From Darksidea phi (taxonomy: Eukaryota; Ascomycota; Dothideomycetes; Pleosporales; Lentitheciaceae): DNA of 64,000 bases. Shown here piece after piece: positions 1 to 11,027 of the stretch (positions are counted from its first letter, which is position 1; every line of letters begins with the position of its first letter). The position numbers and the translations under genes were made by a program. The DNA lies in assembly GCA_030770425.1 (NCBI GenBank), contig JASJFT010000056.1:1-64000 (forward strand), read 5' to 3'. The notes under the pieces are model-generated. The model saw only the letters and a list, made by a program, of their open reading frames with translations. It searched no databases and was not told the DNA's origin.

Positions 1-86
1 TGGGGGGGTGTCTATTCTCTTGCGTTTTCGGCCCCTAACGGGTTTTCGCCTCGGTTACCGGGTTGTGGCTGCGTTTCCCTATCCCA

Positions 87-118
87 TTTTTTTTCCCCCC
101 CCCCCCCCCCCCCCCCCC
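87..118. repeat. homopolymer tract T8 then C24
   Basis: Eight T (87-94) are followed by 24 uninterrupted C (95-118). A C run this long is rare in fungal DNA and is hard to sequence, so its true length is uncertain. The short open frames crossing it encode only poly-Pro or poly-Gly and are not believable genes. Confidence 0.9.
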
Positions 119-901
119 GAAGGGTTATTATCTCTTGAGCACGGTATGCGTGTTGACAGTATATTATCAGAGAGATGTAGGGACCGATAGTCAGTACTTG
201 TAGGGAAATATGTACAAGACTTGTAGGCAAAAGATGATAATTCGATACTATGACGGGCGAAACAATATCGAGTGGTAAAGTACATCTCTATTGATCAGGC
301 TAGCCGCACTTTCTACGCAAAGACGGCTGCCTTGTCTAATCCACTACGAATCACATTCAGTCGATTTCGAATCGCGTCCTTTACACCGTTGACAAAACGC
401 TCATCTATGCTAGGGGGGACGAAAAAGTACGCCAAGTCTACTAGGAATCGTTTGGTGGAAAACGAAGGAGAAAGGATAAGTAAAGAAACGGCAGTTTTAT
501 AGGCGCTCCAGTGCTGTCTCGCCAGTCGGCAGAAGACGGAATACCGGTATAGATACCCGAATAGGGGAAACTATCACAGTGATGTGAGATGTAGATGTAA
601 AGGACTTACTTGATTGTAGCTCTGTAGGAGAGCAGCTTATACGTGTATGAGGAGTTTGAGCACGGGTAGCTATATGAGCTAACCTGATAGAAACAGATAA
701 CAAGCATAGCGAACTTAATCCCATATGTTTAGACACGCCATCATACACCAAGAACAGCGAAGGGTAGTGAGCATATAGACTGGTGACTTGAAGAATATTC
801 CTCCTGGAACATGAAAAGGGTATCTGAGAGCTCTCCTCCCTCCATTTCAACGAAAAGCAAGAGAAAAACCCTGGAATATTGTGCCTGAGTTCCGCACCTC
901 A
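119..901. other. no gene recognised
   Basis: This stretch has only short open frames without family resemblance on either strand. It lies downstream of the hydrolase gene that ends at 902 and probably carries its 3' end. No repeat of the 15.5/19.2/42.2 kb family is seen here. Confidence 0.5.
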
Positions 902-2284
902 TCATAACTCATCCTTTTCCGACACCTCCGTACTCGCGGGCCTCCTCACATCCTCAAACTCCTCCTCCTCGGGCTTCTCCACGATCTCTGCCTCTTCTTC
1001 GATCCCCACCCCTTTCATCGGGCCATCGCTCTCTTCATACCACTTATTCTCCGCCCAGTCAATAATCTGCTCCTTCGCATGCTCGCTCATAGAATAATAC
1101 CCTGGATTGTTTTTGGGCTCAAACATGGTCATGTGCGCGAGTGTCTCGGCTGTGCCCTTGTCGTTGACCGCCGGGATGAAGAACTTCTTCAGTTCGCCCT
1201 TGGGGAGGTTGCAGAAGGTGCGGTCGCGGCCGAACACTTTGCCCGTCCAGGACGAAGTCGCCTGGTTGTCAACGGCGTGACCGAGCGTAGTGTAAATGTT
1301 GGTGAACCCGATGTTACGCGTTTCCGACAATTTCGCAATACTTGAGAGCCTCCTCTTCATCTCTTCGGGTCGCGCCAGAGATCCGACGAATTCAAGATGC
1401 GAGGTTGCCCAAGCCAAGCCTTCGGAGATCTGATCCCTCTTCATATACGCTGCTGCACCGCCCGCGGCGACTGCCCCAGCAGCGCCTGCAAACAAGGCTA
1501 CCCGGCCATATCTTTGCCATAGTGGTGTTGACGCCGCATCAGCATTGGAATCGCTTACTGCCTTGGCGGCCTTTTCCGGTGCGGGTAGCATCTTGCTTGC
1601 ATCCACTGCGCCGGCCTGGTTATTCTTGCCCCACCCGAACACGCCGACAGCATTTGTATACGCTGCATATGCCGAGCTCGCCGTGTTCCAATGCTTCTCC
1701 GCGCCGTGCGCCACTACGCCAGGTGCAATGCCAAGGTACGGGGTATCGAAGGCCAGGATGCCTTGAATGTAGGGGAACATGAGCTGTGAGGATTCATCGA
1801 GCGAGGACGTTGAGTAGGAAGCAGAGTTCTGCATCGACGGTATAGGCTGTTCTTCGATAATGGAGAGGAGGGTCTCGGCTGCGACGATGCCGCCCATGGA
1901 GTGGCCTACGAGGATTGTGTGAACGGAGGGGTCGACGGTGGGGGAGGGTGTGCCGTTGGCGACCTCGAGGTCTATGACTTTGTTCTGGAGCCTGCATCCG
2001 GATCAGCTTGCGTACCATGGCCGTCGGCGAGACTTGCACCCACCATTCCTTGAACCTCGCAACGCATTCGGTCAAGTCGCCCCGCGTCTCGTACTTGGGA
2101 TACGTGATGGCCAGGACCGTCACCTTGGGCAGCGCATGCTGGAGGATGGCCTTCAAGTGCGAGGGAAAGGTGCGGAAAGTGTCATCGCCACCCTGCACAT
2201 ATCAGCACAAGTTACGGGCGCGATCAAGGCGGAGCAATGTACCTTGAAGCCATGGATAAAGCACAGTAAGAGCGTCTTCTTCAT
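902..2284 (-). CDS. alpha/beta-hydrolase (DUF676/lipase-like), C-terminal KDEL
   Basis: Three exons, complement of 902-1991, 2044-2192 and 2243-2284; both introns are GT-AG and the phases close, giving about 426 residues. The start at 2284 was chosen because MKKTLLLCFIHGFKGG forms the first beta strand and oxyanion loop (HGF) of an alpha/beta hydrolase. The nucleophile elbow GHSMGG follows across the second junction, at about residue 85. A hydrophobic Ala/Gly stretch near the middle (VALFAGAAGAVAAGG) looks like a membrane segment. The family contains serine esterases or lipases acting on lipids; the substrate here is unknown. The protein ends in EKDEL, a KDEL-type ER retrieval signal, although no classical signal peptide is visible. 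An acidic Glu-rich tail precedes it. Confident in the fold, not in the substrate. Confidence 0.85.
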
Positions 2285-2699
2285 CCTGGGCCTTGGGAGT
2301 GTTCCTGCATAGCGGGGCCCAAGACAAGGGAGCTGAGATGCGCCGGTTGCGAGTGCCAGAGGTTGCGGCGGTCCTCGCATGCAAGGCAGGGGGGTGATTG
2401 GTCAGCCATTGTACACTTCAAATGTTGGTTTGATCATCATTTGCGTTTTTCGCCCTATTCGCGAGCTACCTTGGCCGTGCTTGTCATCCTTCATTCGCGT
2501 AGCGGACAATACAGTTTTCCTCCTCCGCCGATACAGTGACATATCCCATCATCATCCATCCCTGTCTTCTTCGTGAGGTCTGCAACCTGGGTATATAGTA
2601 CAAAAGAGATCAAAGCTGCAGCGCCAAAAGCAAACTCCACCCAATGCCTATGCAAGTAGCAAATCGCCACACGAGACAAGTACAACCACCCATTGCGGA

Positions 2700-3431
2700 T
2701 CACACCACGGCCAGGAAAAAAACAGCCAGGCCCAGCATGGCCGTGGTAGCGAAGCGTCCGAGCTGCAGGGGTGACGCCGAGCTACCCGCCTGCACATCAA
2801 ACGGTGACCCGCCGCCCGATTCCTGGTTCGACTTCTGGGGACTGGCCGTTGTGGTCGGCGCCGGTGGTAATGCGGCAGCGCTAGTATCGAAGGTGATCTG
2901 TGGTTGCGTGGCAGTCGTCGTCGGTTGCTCTGTGGAGGAGGCGGCGCTTGTAGTTTCCGAAGTAGAAGTAGATGTAGAAGACGCACTCGATGCGCCATCA
3001 GTCGCCTCAGCCGAACTCGATTCCGCCGTACTCGAAGCTTGTTCTTGTGTGCTCGTTTGCGATGTAGGTGCTTGCGTCGAACTCTTCCCAATTGTCGTTA
3101 TCTGAATGCCCGGGCAGACTGCCGGGACACCCGCGCCCAGCATGAACACGCCAATGATGGACGTCTCCGGTACGTCGACATTCGCACATTGCCTGGTGAC
3201 GGTTTCCGCAATCTTGACGAGGCCTTGGACGCACTGTGCGCTGCAGCGAGCGTTCTTGGCAAAGTCACTGGCCAGACATCCCTCTATTGTTGCTGTGTAT
3301 GCGTCCGAGCACGACGAGGGCAGGTTTTCGATGCGCGGCGTAAAATTCGCCAGCGAGATGGCCTGAGTGGCCGAGGCGACGCCGGCAACGGCAATGACAG
3401 ACATGACGGCGCAGAAGAGCGTGTTGTGCAT
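2700..3431 (-). CDS. Ser/Thr-rich GPI-anchored-type surface protein
   Basis: Single exon of 243 residues starting at MHNTLFCAVMSVIAV. An N-terminal signal peptide of about 20 residues is followed by a small globular part with six cysteines (SSC, EGC, ARC, AQC, RQC, AVC). Then comes a long Ser/Thr/Ala/Gln linker typical of O-glycosylated wall proteins, and a C-terminal hydrophobic tail (TTAMLGLAVFFLAVV) after a small-residue stretch, which is the layout of a GPI-anchor signal. Six rather than eight cysteines argues against a standard CFEM domain. The longer frame reaching 3644 has no signal peptide at its start, so the inner Met was preferred. Likely located in the plasma membrane or cell wall; function unknown. 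Confidence 0.75.
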   Translation of the reverse strand: MHNTLFCAVMSVIAVAGVASATQAISLANFTPRIENLPSSCSDAYTATIEGCLASDFAKNARCSAQCVQGLVKIAETVTRQCANVDVPETSIIGVFMLGAGVPAVCPGIQITTIGKSSTQAPTSQTSTQEQASSTAESSSAEATDGASSASSTSTSTSETTSAASSTEQPTTTATQPQITFDTSAAALPPAPTTTASPQKSNQESGGGSPFDVQAGSSASPLQLGRFATTAMLGLAVFFLAVV

Positions 3432-4536
3432 GGTGGTCCTGGAGGTCGTATTTCGGTGGGGGGATGTTGTGGGTAACGGCGGGCGAACGCCTGAATGTTT
3501 GTTTGGTGTTGCTCCCCAATTTCCCTCAGGCTGCGAGCATTCCCAGCGCAGACGGATGAAATAGCGTAGTGCGACGGTTGGGGTTTTGGGGGAATGTGTG
3601 CGTGGTTGTGAGACGTGGAGCGTGAGACTTTTCCAAATGTTCACTTATGACGAGGGGAGCTGCTGCAAGGCAAAGAGTGATGCGAACCTGAAGGAAGGAC
3701 GGCGAAGAAACAAGTCTGGCGCGCCTGCAAGGAGAGAGCAGAACCAGCTACAAAAAGAGGCGCTCAGCGCAGAATCGGAAAGTGACGTGCGAAAGAAGGG
3801 AGGTGATGATAGTCGGGATGGACAGCTACTCATGCCATTGTGGGCGCGCCGGTGGGTAGTGTTTCTTCCGGCAGCAGCGGAGGGCACGAATTATGACGGA
3901 TGTACAGGGAGCCATAGGGGGGCTTAAGAGAATGCCGCATGGCGGTTGGCAGAACGTTTGGTGATAGTCAGGGCGGCGCTGCGAAGACCCGAGCGAAGGT
4001 GTGCGAGACGTGCGAGATGAAACACCGTCCGTGCGTCTGCGCGGCGATGCTGGCCGTGGATTGGCGCCCTGACTGGTTATCCTTGGTGACCAGCATCCCT
4101 GAGACGGCGAATGTGAGCACGCGCCCGAAGAGGAGAACAGTAGTACCATGCGGCGTTAAGCGCGGCGGCAATGCTTAGCATAAAGTAGGACTTCGCCGCA
4201 TGAAAGCACCTCACGTGAGACCAGATCCTCCATTGCAACCTGCGAACGCGCCGACGAGCACAAGGATCAACTAATCTAGTAGATCTAGTCGCGCGAAGAT
4301 GTGGAGATGCACTAGTCTTTCTACGTGCGGGACAGAGCTAACAGTGCTCTCAGTACGGTGCCTCCAAAGTAATTAGACTGCGTATTTACGTAGATACACG
4401 ACCAGCAAATGCCGTGGGCAAGCAAGTGACCTGCATAAACCACGGTTGTTTCATCGTGTCCATGTTTCTGCATTTAAACAACCATCCCCCGCCGTGAGAC
4501 ACAATCCGCCCATTTCCATTCCCAACCATCATGCCA
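3432..4536. other. intergenic, no gene recognised
   Basis: Upstream region of the GPI-type protein. Open frames here are short, overlap one another and show no family features. A 10-bp palindrome CTCACGTGAG lies at about 4210-4219 and contains CACGTG, the core bound by basic helix-loop-helix factors; whether it is used is unknown. Confidence 0.5.
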
Positions 4537-5064
4537 TCAGCATCCTTCGAAACATGTCCAAACTAGTGCCTCCATCCAACAAGGTTGAGCGTTGTAGGCC
4601 TGTTTCTTCCATCCGTACTTCGTTACAATGACGCTCATGAACCGCACATTCCCGGTCATCATATGATTGACGGCATCCTCCACCTTTTCAAACGGAAATT
4701 TCCCGATCAGGCATTCCACGTCCGTATGCTCACTGAACTGAACTGCTTCCTTGCCATCAAGGCCATTTCCAAGGGCCAGCCATGCACAGAATTGCCTTTG
4801 ATCACCAGTGGGACGGTATCGACGGCGATATCGCCAACGGCTATCATGGCGAACAGTCAGCGTGGATTCTTCAACACAGTTCTAGAAGTCAAGCGCGGAA
4901 GCTAAAAATGGATAGAAGTGAGCTTACGGGCCAATATCAACGATTTGCCAATTGCCACCAGGCCCTTAACTAACGGCCCCAATGGGTTTGGCGCCGTAAC
5001 CACGAACAGATCGCACCGCCACTGACAGAGTACCACAAAGCTCCATTCACGAGGGAATGGGAAC
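4537..5064 (-). pseudogene. 3' relic of a zinc-type alcohol dehydrogenase
   Basis: Read on the minus strand, the piece DLFVVTAPNP..GPLVKGL is followed by GKSLILAP, then AVDTVPLVIKGNSVHGWP, then ECLIGKFPFEKVEDAVNHM and VRFMSVIV. These are the ordered blocks of the C-terminal half of medium-chain Zn-dependent alcohol dehydrogenases. A GTAAGC...TAG intron (about 4841-4927) joins LILAP to VGDIAV in phase, so a spliced ancestral gene is recorded. The frame shifts after HGWP and again before DLFVV, and the catalytic zinc-binding N-terminal half is not found upstream. It is therefore a broken remnant, not a working enzyme. Confidence 0.8.
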
Positions 5065-5171
5065 TTCAGGGTTTCAGAATGGGCGAGAAGCCAGGTGATA
5101 ACGGCGGAAGACAAGTCTCTTGGGTATCAATTGCGTTTTGAGTTCGTCCTGTCCATTATTCCTGGGGGGTA

Positions 5172-6845
5172 TCACCATGCATCGAAGTTGCCAAATCCGC
5201 CTGTTTTCGCTTTCTTCTTTACTGGCATCTCTTCCTCATCCACAAAGCCCACAATATCATCCTCTTGTGGTATTTCCTGCTTTGCAGCCTTTAGATACTT
5301 GCCTACCCCTAGTCCCTCCCCACTGCCCTCATCCACCTTGCCGTCCGCGCGTATCCGCTTCCCCGTCCACGTCGTCTTATCATCCGCCGTTCCACCCTGC
5401 TTCCTTATCTCCTCATTCTCACGCTCTTTCGTTTCCTTCTCCTCGCGTTCTTTCTGCCATTCTTCGAAAGGGTCAACGAAAACCACCACGTCCAGGATCT
5501 CGATGTCATTAACGGGCCTGTCTTTCTCGCCTGTTTCAGCGAGTTCCATCGACTTTAACGTGGTGTCGAGACCGCCGACGACGCGTGCGAATATCGTGTG
5601 TTTGCGGTCGAGGTGGGGGAGTTGGCGGTATGAGATGAAGAATTGTGATGTGTTTGTGTTCTTGCCTTTGTTCGCCATGCTGAGTATGCCGCGCGCGTTG
5701 TGCGTATTCGGCCCTTCGAATTCGTCGTTGAAGGGTTTGCCCCATATACTTTGACCGCCTCTGCCCGTGCCCGTTGGGTCGCCCCCCTGGATCATGAAGC
5801 CTTTGATGTTGCGATGGAAGATGGTGTTCCTGTAGTATCCCTTTTTGGCTAGCTGTACAAAGTTCCACACAGCGCGTGGTGCGTATTCGGGAAGGAGTTC
5901 GATGTTGAGGTCGCCCAAGGACGTCGACATCCGTGCGTATCCCTTGTGCTTTACGCGCTTGGGCCTGAGCATGTAGTCTTCATCGGAGAGAACCGCGCGC
6001 TCGCCGGAGGTGTGTGGGGTCATGCCTGTCGAGGTGAAAGATGCTGCCGCCTTTCCGGACGTGTACACGGCGGCATTGTAAGCGGGTTTTGCTGTCTGTG
6101 TAGGCTTCGTGGCCACGGCGTTCTTCTGGGTTGACACGAGCGCGCCTTTTAAACCGGGTTTGCCCTGTGCCTTCGCCTGACGGTCTGCCCGCGCCTTTGC
6201 GACCGCCTCTTTCGCCTTAAGAATCTTGGCTGCATTTCCGAGCGCATCCGTGTTCACACTGCTTTCTGAGCCCGGCACGATCGTCTCGCCGTCCTTGATG
6301 TGCTTGTACGCATTGTAGTCGCGCGACTCGATGTTTTGCGGGTCCTGCAGTGTTATGATGTCCTTCCTCGTAAACTCTTCATCCGACACCAGGTCCCTCC
6401 AGTTCTTCGCCTTGATGTTCAGTCGCTCCACTGTGTCCCACGCAAACACATTCCCGCTCTTCCTCAGCGCAACAATGTGCGTGTTATCTGTAAACACCTT
6501 GTACGTCACCGGGTCCACGTACTCTCCATCCTCGTTCTTGGTGAAGTGCAGCGTGATGAGGTCAGCGCGCTTGAGGGACGATCCGTCGGTCGGATCCGTG
6601 TCGGGGTGTTTCGAGAGCCATGTCAGGATGTGTGTGAGGTCGAAGATGGTGCCGGAAAGCGTGCATACGGGATCGGTGAAGGGCTGGAGGGAGACGGCGC
6701 AGTAGTTGAAGGGCAGGCGTTTGAAAGTCGAGGCGAGGCCGGCGGCCGAAGCTTTGCTGCCGTTGGCGCCACGCGCAGTACCGAAGGAGTCGGAGGAAGC
6801 CCACTCGGAGTGGGTGATGTAGAGCTTGTCTGTGCCCTTGCCCAT
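5172..6845 (-). CDS. cyp8: U-box peptidyl-prolyl isomerase (PPIL2/Cyp60 type)
   Basis: Single exon of 557 residues. The N-terminus (MGKGTDKLYITHSEW) and the following U-box-like region (about residues 40-110, FNYCAVSLQPFTDPVC) match the PPIL2 family. A cyclophilin domain spans about residues 300-460, with the isomerase signatures FHRNIKGFMIQGGDPTGTG and MANKGKNTNTSQFFI. The linker is Lys/Ala rich. The C-terminal tail is charged and ends GFGNFDAW, a conserved end of this subfamily. PPIL2 proteins are nuclear and associate with spliceosomes; the U-box suggests ubiquitin ligase activity. Length is as expected for the family. The symbol follows fungal usage (cyp8) and is less certain than the family. 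Confidence 0.93.
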   Translation of the reverse strand: MGKGTDKLYITHSEWASSDSFGTARGANGSKASAAGLASTFKRLPFNYCAVSLQPFTDPVCTLSGTIFDLTHILTWLSKHPDTDPTDGSSLKRADLITLHFTKNEDGEYVDPVTYKVFTDNTHIVALRKSGNVFAWDTVERLNIKAKNWRDLVSDEEFTRKDIITLQDPQNIESRDYNAYKHIKDGETIVPGSESSVNTDALGNAAKILKAKEAVAKARADRQAKAQGKPGLKGALVSTQKNAVATKPTQTAKPAYNAAVYTSGKAAASFTSTGMTPHTSGERAVLSDEDYMLRPKRVKHKGYARMSTSLGDLNIELLPEYAPRAVWNFVQLAKKGYYRNTIFHRNIKGFMIQGGDPTGTGRGGQSIWGKPFNDEFEGPNTHNARGILSMANKGKNTNTSQFFISYRQLPHLDRKHTIFARVVGGLDTTLKSMELAETGEKDRPVNDIEILDVVVFVDPFEEWQKEREEKETKERENEEIRKQGGTADDKTTWTGKRIRADGKVDEGSGEGLGVGKYLKAAKQEIPQEDDIVGFVDEEEMPVKKKAKTGGFGNFDAW

Positions 6846-7036
6846 GACGCTGGCGGGTGTGTGGTCAACAGAGTACAGTCAACTGGGGTGGCTTGCACGG
6901 GCAGGATATGGTCACAAAGTTTGTGCAGCGATGCCAAGCTAAACTATGTCGATCGTATCCACATGTGCATGCGTGCGATGATGCGCAGCCACGTGACCTC
7001 GAACGTCGCTCTATATTATGTACATGCGTCTGTAGC

Positions 7037-8167
7037 CTACTTGAATCCATCGTCAATGTCCATCGCATCCTCCCGCTGTTGCCTGTCCCGCCAGATCAAG
7101 CTGTGATTGCTCCTCAGGTACTCTTCCCTCCAATCCTCCAAGCCATCAACCGTTCCCGAGAAATAGAGATAGCCGACTTCCGCTCCAACCCTCCTAGCCT
7201 TTCGTTCCCACCTCTCGCGCTCCTGAGCTTCTTCTTGTGCCTTGATTTCTCCCGTCACGTCATCATTGATTCCAGACTCTCCCGCACTTTCGCAGAACGA
7301 CAGCGAGCTGCGAGGCGGCCGGGGGCGCGGTGTATTCCCGCGAGCGCGGCGCTCCGACATTCGCTGATACTCTTTCTGCAAAACGTGGTGTTGGCGCGTT
7401 ATGAGACCAGAAATTGGCGAGTCCCAGAAGTCGGCATGGAATTGTGTGTCTTGGCTAAGTTGATGTTTGCGCCGCACCGCCGTCTCAGTCTTGTAGCGCT
7501 GCTCAAGTTGCTCCTGCTCTGCTATTTCCGAGGCGTGAGCAGCGCGGTGTTCCTGGATTATGCTTCGCATTGTGGGCGAGCCCTTGGGTTGGACTTGTGT
7601 GTTGACCCTCTTCTGTCCCCGTGACCGCAGCGGCGTTTGCGGTGCTGCATCGGGCGCAAGGACACCCAGATGCTCCCACCAGGCAATATGCTTATCGACT
7701 ACTTGTTGGTGCCCCTCAGGCCGGCCCATCATTAGCACGCAGACAGGGCAGTCCGGTTCGCTTCCAGATCTCCCAGCTTGATCAACACAGCGGACCTGCG
7801 CCTTCGAGTGCGCTTCGTCCCATGCCCGCTCGCGCTCCGCCTGTAGCTGACCCTTTTTCCTCACTTGCTCCAAGCGCCGAATCGCGACCTTGTAGGACAG
7901 GTTTGCTCTCTTCCAATTTATATCCATTGTGTTCCAAGAACGTTGAGGACCGCCATTGCGACGTAGGCAATCCAACGCGGTATCCATCTTCGATTTTGCT
8001 GCAGCATGGACACAACCCCAGCAGTAAGGGGTATGAAGTGAAGCAGAGAGGTGTAAGCGGTGTCCACACTTAGTGGCCACACGCTTTTCATGATGGTATC
8101 GGGACGGCTGGCACAGGTGCTGGGAGCGCAGGCCGCACGCACGTGCTGGTTCAACTCCAAGCTCCAT
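7037..8167 (-). CDS. unrecognised Cys-motif, charged protein
   Basis: Single open frame of 376 residues. I do not recognise the family. Visible features are an N-terminal Cys/His cluster (KCGHRLHLSASLHTPYCWGC) and a second pair (EPDCPVCVLMMG) that could bind zinc. A long Glu/Arg/Gln-rich middle likely forms coiled coil (EQEQLEQRYKTE, EEAQERERWERKARR), and the conserved-looking end contains GLEDWREEYLRSNHSLIW and an acidic tail. Both Cys groups are in one frame, which supports a real protein. An 83-bp piece of this gene (7190-7272) reappears at 20511-20593. The first Met at 8167 is assumed; an upstream exon cannot be excluded. Confidence 0.6.
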   Translation of the reverse strand: MELGVEPARACGLRSQHLCQPSRYHHEKRVATKCGHRLHLSASLHTPYCWGCVHAAAKSKMDTALDCLRRNGGPQRSWNTMDINWKRANLSYKVAIRRLEQVRKKGQLQAERERAWDEAHSKAQVRCVDQAGRSGSEPDCPVCVLMMGRPEGHQQVVDKHIAWWEHLGVLAPDAAPQTPLRSRGQKRVNTQVQPKGSPTMRSIIQEHRAAHASEIAEQEQLEQRYKTETAVRRKHQLSQDTQFHADFWDSPISGLITRQHHVLQKEYQRMSERRARGNTPRPRPPRSSLSFCESAGESGINDDVTGEIKAQEEAQERERWERKARRVGAEVGYLYFSGTVDGLEDWREEYLRSNHSLIWRDRQQREDAMDIDDGFK

Positions 8168-9009
8168 GTTGCTCTATGCACGATGTCACTGTGGCTTCGT
8201 ATGAGTAGGCTGGTCTGTTGTTTAGTTGAACAACAGGTGTGAGTAGGTCGGTGTCTGGGGTTCTCGTAAGAGCTAGAGAGAAAAACCAAGAAAGAAATTG
8301 GTTTAACACGGCCGTAGGTGAAAGCCGTGTGAAAGGCTCCGCGTTATGTGGTCTGCTCTCTGGATCGTACCTGCCTTTTTGCAGTAGTCAGAAAGACATG
8401 CATTTTTTCCTGCCACGATATCCAATTGTCGTCACCAGAATACAATCTCGTCCTTTCCATTTATATCACGACAAAGGTGCCGCCAGAAGAGCTCAAGATT
8501 AAAAAGCGAAGCATCTTGTGTGCACAACATCTCAAGCATGGCCTTGCTCAAGCTTCACTGTCGAACGCACGCGACCGCGGCACTACACCGCTTCAAACGC
8601 GACGAAACTCATCTCGTTCACCTCCACCGCTCTTCTTTCAGTTGCCCCAGCACCTTCACCCCTACCAATTGGAACTCGGTGAAACCTTAACAATGGCCAA
8701 GATGCTCCACTCCACATTACTCAAGGACATCGAACTTAGCCGCCATATCCATTCCATAGCTGACTTCCTCACTATTGTTGCTTGTTTCGGTGTATAGCAC
8801 GTTCGCGACCAGCTCGCAGAGTCCGTTTGAGACTTGCTGCTTGGTTTAGCGGCCACTTTGGTGGTGAAGGAGGGTTGTAAGTTTGCGTAGGTGACCTTGG
8901 CATGCTTTGTCCTTATTAAAGCCCCCAGGCCGTTCCACTTAGTAGGTTCCACTCTTGCAACCGGGACGTTCAACAGCGCTGACGCCCGTTCCTCTAGTTA
9001 CGGCTCAGA
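8168..9009. other. divergent intergenic region
   Basis: Lies between two diverging genes (7037-8167 minus, 9010-10764 plus). The longest open frame (8348-8797) has no codon-like or family features. It most likely holds both promoters and leaders. Confidence 0.5.
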
Positions 9010-10764
9010 ATGGAGGCGTCAGAGCAGTTACGCCGGCGATCTTCGTCCTTCAACCCCAAGGCCGCACCCTTCAATCCGACAGCTACTGAGTTCCAGCCAC
9101 CCCAGCCCAGCATGAGCGCGACTGTTGATGAAAACACAAGATCAGTGCTGTCCTCGCCTGTCTCGGTAGCAACAGTTGCAGGTAGGTTACAACACACTCG
9201 GAAACGCAGACCGCGAACTGACTCGAAGACGCAGATTCACCATCCCAGCATGCAGAAGCCCTCCGTCGAACCTTTCCCAACGTAGTGTTTCCGCATCTTC
9301 AGTCCGTCCCGTTGCAGCAATTGATTCCCAACTCGAATATGGCCTTGCACTCGTGGGCGAACGAGCTTGAAAGTATGTATTGTACGATTGAAGCAAACGC
9401 GCGTCAACTAATCCGGTGAAGGCCACGCTATGAACCTCGGATTGCCCATTGCACCGTCGCAAAGTAACGACAAGAAGCACAATGCGCAAGGAGAGGGAAG
9501 TGACGGCGATCATCTGATAGACCATTCCGTTTCTAGTTCCAGCGTGGATCAGCCCATCAGAACCGACACGCCTGCACAAGAAGGCGAGAAGGCAGGGATA
9601 CTGTTTCCATTCGAAGACCGCGCTCAGGGCCTGGATGGTAGGCTTGTGCAACAGGCCCTGACGAAGACGTTGACGGCTGAAGATCTTGCCAAACACCTAG
9701 AAGGCAACTTCTTCACCCAGTCTGGTCATGATGCCTCACCTCGCACAGCGACTTCTAGGTCCGATAGCTCTGATGAGACGGTGACTGCTGTCCAGCTCCG
9801 CGCAGCTTACGATCAGGGCATTCTTCGCCCTCCACCCGGGTTAGTCATGCCTCAGCACCCGCATACGAATACGGATCTCCACGATGTCCAAGACTTCGTC
9901 CAGCCAGAGCAGCAGTTATTTACTCCACCAGTGGGGCCACGAGCCATGACAGGCGCGTCCGGCCTGATTTATGCAACACCGCAAACTGTTCCAACCCATC
10001 TGTCCCACAACACGCGCGCGCCCTCGTACGAACAATCATACATCACTCCCAGATTGGCCCTTCGTGGTCGCCGCGTATCCGGCAGGGGAAGATTCGCCCC
10101 AAGACCAAAGCGAATGGACCAAGGCCCTATGCCTTCCAACGCAGACATCTATCCCGAAGACGCGGTAACGGCAAACTGGTCCTATGATGGAAGTATGTAT
10201 AATGAGAACCGTCTGGTCCACTTAGGAGGCAAAAAGTCGCAGCTCCCGCCGAAGGTACCAGCAAATCTTCACGTAGGAGACGTTGCCGCATGGCCCACTC
10301 CAGCAGAAGCTAAAACTGACACCCCCACCGCCGGCAAAGCTACCTTGAGCGCCGTCGCCCCGCCCGTGCAGCTCCCTCCGCCGTCCAATAGATATCGTCA
10401 AGAGGGACGTCTAGAAGAAGAGTACCAAGCAGAGTCATCAACCGAAACGGAAGCCCAGGTTTCCACGCCTTCCCCAACTAAACTCGTCAGAGACGCCGGA
10501 ACCAGTAACCTCCGTCCCGACGAACGGCCGCTTACTCCCGGCCAAATGGACGGCAGCAGGTACGGTCTTCGCTTGTTTGGCATCGGATTTAGCGACAACT
10601 GGGATCCGCCGGGCATCAACCCTGTTAAGCCTTGTGGGTCGGCCGCGAACGCGGAGTCGCCAGAGGATTGGGATGTGGTACCATTTAGGATTAGACCTAG
10701 ACTTCATAAGGGATGGGGTGGTTGGGAGTGGGCGCACCGGGCGGGATGGTACAACGATGAGTAG
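9010..10764 (+). CDS. unrecognised low-complexity fungal protein
   Basis: Three exons, 9010-9181, 9235-9372 and 9422-10764, with GT-AG introns of 53 and 49 nt whose phases close; about 550 residues. The middle exon encodes a short conserved-looking helix ending MALHSWANELE. The second intron has a good branch site (CTAAT). Most of the protein is Pro/Ser/Thr/Gln-rich and probably disordered. The C-terminus is different: it is Trp- and Gly-rich (GLRLFGIGFSDNW, HKGWGGWEWAHRAGW), suggesting a short binding module or folded end. No catalytic motif or membrane segment is seen and no family is recognised. Confidence 0.7.
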
Positions 10765-11027
10765 AAGTGAGGCAGGGCCTAGTAGGAGGTCAAGAGGGCA
10801 AAGATATTCCTAGCTGTATGAGTGATTGGGGATAAGTGCACAGCACTCCTCTCAGCGCCGGGCGTGACGGCAAGCTTTGCTCTGGGTAGATGGACATACG
10901 CGCAGGCTGGTTAGGTATATGTTCGTTGATGATGCCTTCTCTCGAAGATGTATGGCTATTCATGCGTCACTGAGGGTTAATGGTTCGTTTTTAGACACAT
11001 CAATTCAAGCCTTTATCGAAAGCACTT

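Noticed and set aside
2648..3476. Arg-rich frames opposite the GPI-type protein
   Set aside because: Shadows of the Ser/Thr codons of the minus-strand gene.
8348..8797. 149-codon plus-strand frame between two divergent genes
   Set aside because: No family features or splice support; more likely a promoter or leader region.
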